NCBI RefSeq assembly: GCF_049306965.1
Contig: NC_133179.1
Coordinates: 15,605,001-15,669,000 of the forward strand
Direction of reading: 5' to 3'
DNA: 64,000 nucleotides
Source: Danio rerio
Lineage: Eukaryota; Chordata; Actinopteri; Cypriniformes; Danionidae
This document shows positions 59,111 through 64,000 of the stretch, one piece after another; positions within the stretch are counted from its first letter, which is position 1; each line of letters opens with the position of its first letter. The notes under the pieces are model-generated. The model had not been told where the DNA came from and ran no database searches. It was given only the letters and a program-made list of their open reading frames with translations. Made by a program: the position numbers and the translations under genes.

Positions 59111-59394
59111 ATGGATACATTAAGCACTGCATCCAATCTCACTCTTGTGAAAAAGATCTATAAAATGCATAAATATAAATGCAAGATGACGAATATAGCT
59201 ATTTCTTGATGGTAATGTACAGGCATGGTATGAACATAATGACCAAAACAGCTATAAACTTCATATATTTCTGAAGTTTAAAGAATTATAAAGGCACAAT
59301 GAAGAATAAAAACGCAATTAAGTGAATCCGTAATATAAATGTATGTAGTATTTATATCATAAGAGCATGTTTCTGTAATAATTTCCCAAAGCAG

Positions 59395-60742
59395 AATTCT
59401 GAATAGTGGCCATTTTATTTCCAAGACTGGATAAAAAGGGAAAGACAAAGTTTGCCAATGTCACCATCATTTTGCACCAGCAACACGGGAGGGTTTGGTT
59501 TCATCAAACCGTATATATTTTACAAATTTCACATAAAAAGCCTCTCATTTGTGTGAGCTATAAAAATTCGAACCGATGAAGGAGCTGGAAACTCGACAGA
59601 GTGGATCACGGGTGGAAGAAACAGTAACAAAACATCCAAAATTGCACTGTAGAAACAATACAAGAGCTTGGGAGATAAAGAAAGAGATATGAATTTATGG
59701 GTATTTCACTTTGCGATAACATTAGAATTCGAATACATCCTACATCATATCTAAACCTTTTCCCATGTGTCTTATTCAAAAGATATGAGCGCACATCTAA
59801 ACAAACCAAAATAAATAAAAAATAAATAAAACATTTTCCCTAGCAGTTTCATAACAGGATCAGTTTCCAAAATGCGGACATACCATGAATATGTAAAGCT
59901 CTCTGTTTTCTGAAGTATAAAAGCTGAACGATATGGAGTGCTACATCTTCATCCTTGTCATACTGACATTTATAGCAATCGATTAATAGTACAATTTAGT
60001 GAATAGTCTATAGATAGCACTGAGAGTTCTGAAAGTTCAAATCTGTACCGGCAGGAAACGGTGGTCTCATTCGATATACCACATCATTCGAGATCATACA
60101 ATTTTTTTTTTTACAATGGGAATTATGTGAAATGCATACAAAGAAAACTACATTGTACAGACTTACAAAAAAAAAAAAAAAAACCATGCATATCTCAGTA
60201 GTCAATGGGATCTAACACTAAAATTGTAATGCAATATACACAATATATTAATGAAATTATTCAAATATGGCACAAGATGGTTCACAATATATATAATATG
60301 TACATAAAAACTGAGGAGAAAACGCATTAAGAATGACCAACATAATGCCATATACACGGGGGAGAAATGAACAAATTGCGCCAGTTTTGAAGGCAGAAAA
60401 TTTGGACTGAGGTTTTTCTTTTCTTGTAATCGTACAGAAAGAAATAATTGGTAATTCTAAGTATCCTCTGCATTACATTTGTCAAACACCAGCTAAAAAA
60501 AAAAAAGAGAAACGAAACTAACGTTAATGAATTTAACACTATGATGAAAATAAGACAACAAATTGGGGGTACAGCGTAAAAAAACAAACAAAATGAAAAT
60601 GAATAACAATAACGAGACAACCCCTACACACCCCTGCAGACATGAGAACAGGCTCAAATATTATTCTTTACACCATATTCCAGCAGCTACTTCACATAGG
60701 CGCTGAAGTTCCTGTCCCGCACACCTGCAGGGGTAGAGTATG
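59395..60742 (-). other. nrf1: nrf1 3' untranslated region
   Basis: About 1.35 kb of AT-rich sequence downstream of the nrf1 stop on the - strand, without coding signals. The first plausible polyadenylation signal at the far end is AATAAA on the - strand (TTTATT at 59414-59419), placing the 3' end near 59395. It contains GTGCCATA at 60266-60273 (- strand), an 8-mer site for miR-183. The UTR end is inferred. Confidence 0.6.
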
Positions 60743-60903
60743 TCACTGTTCCAGGGTCACCACTTCCACCGCCTGCCCGTCAAGAGTCATCGTGTTGTCG
60801 ATTCGAGTCGTTACGGGAGCCATTGCCACCTGAACGGGCCGATTGCCCTGGGCCAAACTGGTGACCACAGTCTGATACATGCTGACTGGAATTTGGACGA
60901 GAC
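60743..60903 (-). CDS. nrf1: Nuclear respiratory factor 1, last coding exon
   Basis: Nrf1 is a homodimeric transcription factor that binds GCGCATGCGC-type sites at nuclear genes for mitochondria and growth; in zebrafish the locus is also called 'not really finished' and is needed in retina. On the - strand the exon follows a T-rich tract and a CCCTAG acceptor. It encodes GLVQIPVSMYQTVVTSLAQG, NRPVQVAMAPVTTRIDNTMT and LDGQAVEVVTLEQ, with a TGA stop at 60743-60745. This matches the C-terminus of human NRF1 nearly residue for residue: R for G in NRPV, and RIDNTMT one residue shorter than RISDSAVT. The exon is the end of the transactivation domain and enters in phase 1. Upstream exons, including the DNA-binding domain, were not found before the window ends. 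Confidence 0.96.
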
Positions 60904-63900
60904 CTAGGGTAAAACACACAAAAAAAAAAAGAGCCGTTAGGTTTGTTTACAACGATTGCCATGCTTCCTATCTAACTTGCTTCATGTGCAAAATTAAAAT
61001 GTTTGAGCATTGTCCATTTCAGTTTCTCAACCACGTTCTTAAAGGACAAGCAGCACTGCATGTTTTGGATGTCATTACGGGTCTTTCACACCCATTACAG
61101 GTCTTTCAGTCTCTGCTGATGATCTAAATCAGTTGTGTTTGGTTGATGAGACATGGAAAATTCTTCAGGAACGTGGTTGAGAAACAGCAGCTACGTTTCC
61201 ATCCCCCTATTTGTCCACCGATGTTTATTATTGCAAAGTCATTTATCTTAAAGGCAACTTAATCGGAAAGTTCTACAACATTCGCAAAAAATTCCGCATC
61301 GCAGACCAAGCCATCGGTGGATATAACCGCTATTAGATGCAACTGTGATGCCGTCATCGCTGGTTTGGGATGTGCGTAGCTTGTCATTTGAGACAACCGG
61401 AGGGAGGGCAGGTTGGATGAGGCCACCTCGGACAGCCATGTTGAGAGTTTGGGGCGGTGCGTGCTGAGGGCCAGCCCTAGAACGAGGGCCGAGGGCAGGG
61501 CGACTGCATCACACTGCAATGCGGAACAATGGAGTAATTGAGGCAGCCGCTCCCAGCTTCCATTTCTCTCTCTCTCCCAGTCTCTGACTCTAGGTAAACC
61601 CCTCAATCTACCTCTGTTTCCGAACCCAGCTGTGAGTGGAGCAGTCTGGATTACTGCTGCAGTCACAGGGGGGCAGAGGTTGGCCAATCCATTAGGGCCA
61701 TAAAAAGAGGAAGGTCAGAACTAACAGCGATTGGTTAATGTGTTCAGTAAGTTTTAAGGTTATGTAGGTTACTAGTATGTTTCTGAAGGGGGTTGGATTT
61801 GTGAATTAAGTTTTTTTAAAGCAAGTTTTACACTTAAAATAGTGCTAGGATGCACAACTGTCCCAACATCTCAAGTAATAGCTCAAGTTTCAAACAAATC
61901 AATCTCATAGTATTTTATGGTTTTGAGATATCTTTTAATACAGACACAGTATTACTGAAGTAAATCATCCATTTTTACTGATTAAGCAAACAAATGAACA
62001 ATAAATAAATGATTTTTTAAAAATAAATAAGCACTTTTTATCTCCCAGAACTCTTTCACATAAAGTGAATCTCAATAATCCTGTTTAACAGCATTCATCA
62101 CATAATAAGGCTGATACTAATTATTGTAAATATGAATGATATAAAATGCAAACCGAATAGTTATTACAATAAAAAAATACATGTTTATATAAAAACAATA
62201 AGAAATAATGAAAATATGGGGGAAATAATGTTCTGTAATTTAATGTAACTAATATATTTATGTAAAAATGAAGCAACGTACTTATTCTGACCAGTACTAA
62301 ATATTTTAATAGGTATTTTATTTGATTTGAAAGGGAAGTCTTGGGCTCCCTGCTGAGACTGCTGCTCTGGCAACCCGGCCCAGGATAAGCGGTGGAAAAA
62401 TGGATGGATGGAAATTTTGATTAAATTATTCAAAAGTTGTAAGAGATTAAATTGCCATCAAAACATTTTATGTAGTGTATGCAGTGCTCAGCATATATAA
62501 GTACACCCCTCATAAATCTATCTTAGTAAACCGCTCATAAATCTATCTTTTAAATTCATATTTTTATTAGTTTTAATAGTATTTTTAATATTATATGTGT
62601 GCATATACATTAGATTAGTCAGCATTGAAGCCAAATCTGAAGCTTATCTAACAAAATAACTTGTCGGTCCAAAAACTAGTACACCCAAATTTATGTTATG
62701 GAAAAATATTAAATACAAATTTTAAAAAAGGAGGGGAAAAAAATCAAGAAGTAAATTTTTTTAATTTGTTGAAATTTTGTCGGCTGTATTTTTTTTGGCA
62801 ATATTTAGCTTGAATTAAATTGTATTATCTTTCTATTTCTAATTCTGTTTGGTGGCTAAAATATTATTTTAATAAATATATCTGTTTAATAAATCTGTTT
62901 TGTTTAAATGCACCAATATATATTGCCTATAACCACTGAGAAGTGGATAAACATATTCATTTTCAAAATGAGGTGTACTCGATGTATCATTTATGCTTAC
63001 ATGTGAAGTAATAATAATGATAAACGACCTGTAATATTTCAGTAAAAATTATGCTTTCTTTCAAAGAAAAAGAGCATCCACGTGTTGCACAAGTGACTGA
63101 TTTCTTGTAATCACACTGTCTCTCGCATAATTGACCGGGAGTTTGTAAGCATTGTTTTTTCAAGTGAAGTGCCTACAAACCCTCAATCAGTCTGACATTG
63201 AGGGCTTCTACCAGATCTGCAGACTGAAAAAAAGAGTGGAGCAGGAAACATAAATCAGTCACGATTACCTCTGACCAGCCACTTCAAAGCTGCACCCGCG
63301 CTGCCATTTCACTGATTGAATGAGGTCAATAAACGCCGGCTGTCCGTCAAGTGTCTTGTTGTTGACTGCGCTCTCTCCCAATCCTCCCCATGCCAAAGCG
63401 TAAATTAGGGTTAATTGCTCAGCTTAAAGTGAGGGCCTCATTTTGGGAAGAGACGGCTCTCTGGGACTTGGTTACGTATATAGGAAAAGGGATGTACTAA
63501 CATTCTCTGTACTGGCTTCCTCTAAGAAGGGTTACTTGTGTAAAGACAAAGTTGCATAAAGTGGCATCCTCTTACCAAACACAACCTAACTTCATTCACA
63601 AAAAGTTAAGACATCAACAGACGGTCAATTAAGATATTAATTTGAATTAAACTCGTATCATTTTAATATTAGTGTAATGTTTGTTTGCAATGGCCTGTAC
63701 ATTGGAATAGAGCAGTAATATGCTAGTCAGTGGGGTTATATTAAGTTTCTTCCACAACATCTAAATAATCTTGGTGCAGTTTATAAGTTGTTCTTCTCTA
63801 TTTCTGTCAGACACGGGTTTGAACATGTATAACGTTTAATCGCTCATTCGTATTGCCAGCGTTTTTCGGAAAAGTTACAAGCTACACCAAGACATGTTTA

Positions 63901-64000
63901 ACTGTAACGTCAGCAGCTCAAGGCGTATGAACTAAAGCCCCAATCCTATTGGTCAGCTAGTTTAACACTGCATGCCAAACCACAAAGACTATCCCATGGT
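60904..64000 (-). other. nrf1: nrf1 intronic sequence to the window edge
   Basis: No further nrf1 exon was recognised; in particular the segment expected to end ...GVQDANG is absent. A GC-richer, CpG-containing block lies at 61260-61690 and holds the candidate cassette exon and a long - strand open frame. 62340-62411 resembles a common fish repeat tail (CAACCCGGCCCAGGATAAGC, then a short ATGG run). The remainder is AT-rich and unremarkable. Confidence 0.6.
61612..61656 (-). CDS. nrf1: Candidate 45-nt cassette exon of nrf1
   Basis: On the - strand a pyrimidine-rich acceptor (CCTCTGCCCCCCTGTGACTG then CAG) precedes 45 nt encoding VIQTAPLTAGFGNR in phase 1-in, 1-out, followed by a GTAGAT donor. 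The phase matches the nrf1 last exon exactly, so inclusion adds 15 residues before LVQIPVSMYQ without shifting frame. The Gln/Thr/Ala/Gly-rich composition resembles the nrf1 activation domain. The donor is weaker than consensus and I know of no confirmed isoform with this peptide. It remains a prediction. Confidence 0.35.

Noticed and set aside
61657-64000. Upstream nrf1 coding exon ending ...GVQDANG
   Set aside because: Not found on the - strand before the window edge.

Overview
The window looks like teleost nuclear DNA, almost certainly zebrafish (Danio rerio). It is AT-rich, has long introns and microsatellites, and is densely packed with Danio-type repeats: DANA SINEs, hAT-type miniature elements with 8-bp target duplications, and several abundant inverted-repeat DNA elements. 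Only two protein-coding genes and one microRNA cluster can be supported. Most long open frames are chance or repeat-derived. I recognised no retroviral or LTR element.

Layout. Positions 1 to about 38.8 kb hold the 3' part of ube2h (E2 ubiquitin-conjugating enzyme H) on the + strand. Six coding exons (25205-25281, 28875-28949, 29161-29200, 30095-30147, 33076-33204, 35677-35801) encode residues 19-183 of a 183-residue protein. A 3' UTR of about 3 kb follows. Exon 1 (about 18 codons) was not found, so the first 25 kb are treated as intron 1. From 38.8 to 59.4 kb is the intergenic interval. It carries DANA and hAT elements, a promoter-like block at 43.4-44.2 kb, a CpG-rich block at 48.8-49.5 kb, and an intact miR-183/miR-96/miR-182 cluster on the + strand at 52.58-53.76 kb. 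A tandem array of tRNA B-box-like motifs lies at 57.9-59.1 kb. The right end, on the - strand, holds the last coding exon (60743-60903) and 3' UTR of nrf1 (nuclear respiratory factor 1). Its upstream exons lie beyond 64 kb, apart from one candidate 45-nt cassette exon at 61612-61656.

The order ube2h - miR-183/96/182 - nrf1, with the miRNAs on the ube2h strand and nrf1 convergent, is the arrangement known at human 7q32. This supports the annotation independently of the sequence matches. The three microRNAs are expected to come from one primary transcript expressed in sensory epithelia (retina, hair cells, sensory neurons). The best candidate for its start is the CpG-rich block about 3.1-3.8 kb upstream of miR-183. 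The nrf1 3' UTR contains an 8-mer match to miR-183, so the cluster may regulate its convergent neighbour.

All coordinates were read by eye. Exon edges rest on GT/AG sites, phase and recalled human proteins. Transposon family names rest on terminal repeats and target duplications, not on a database search.
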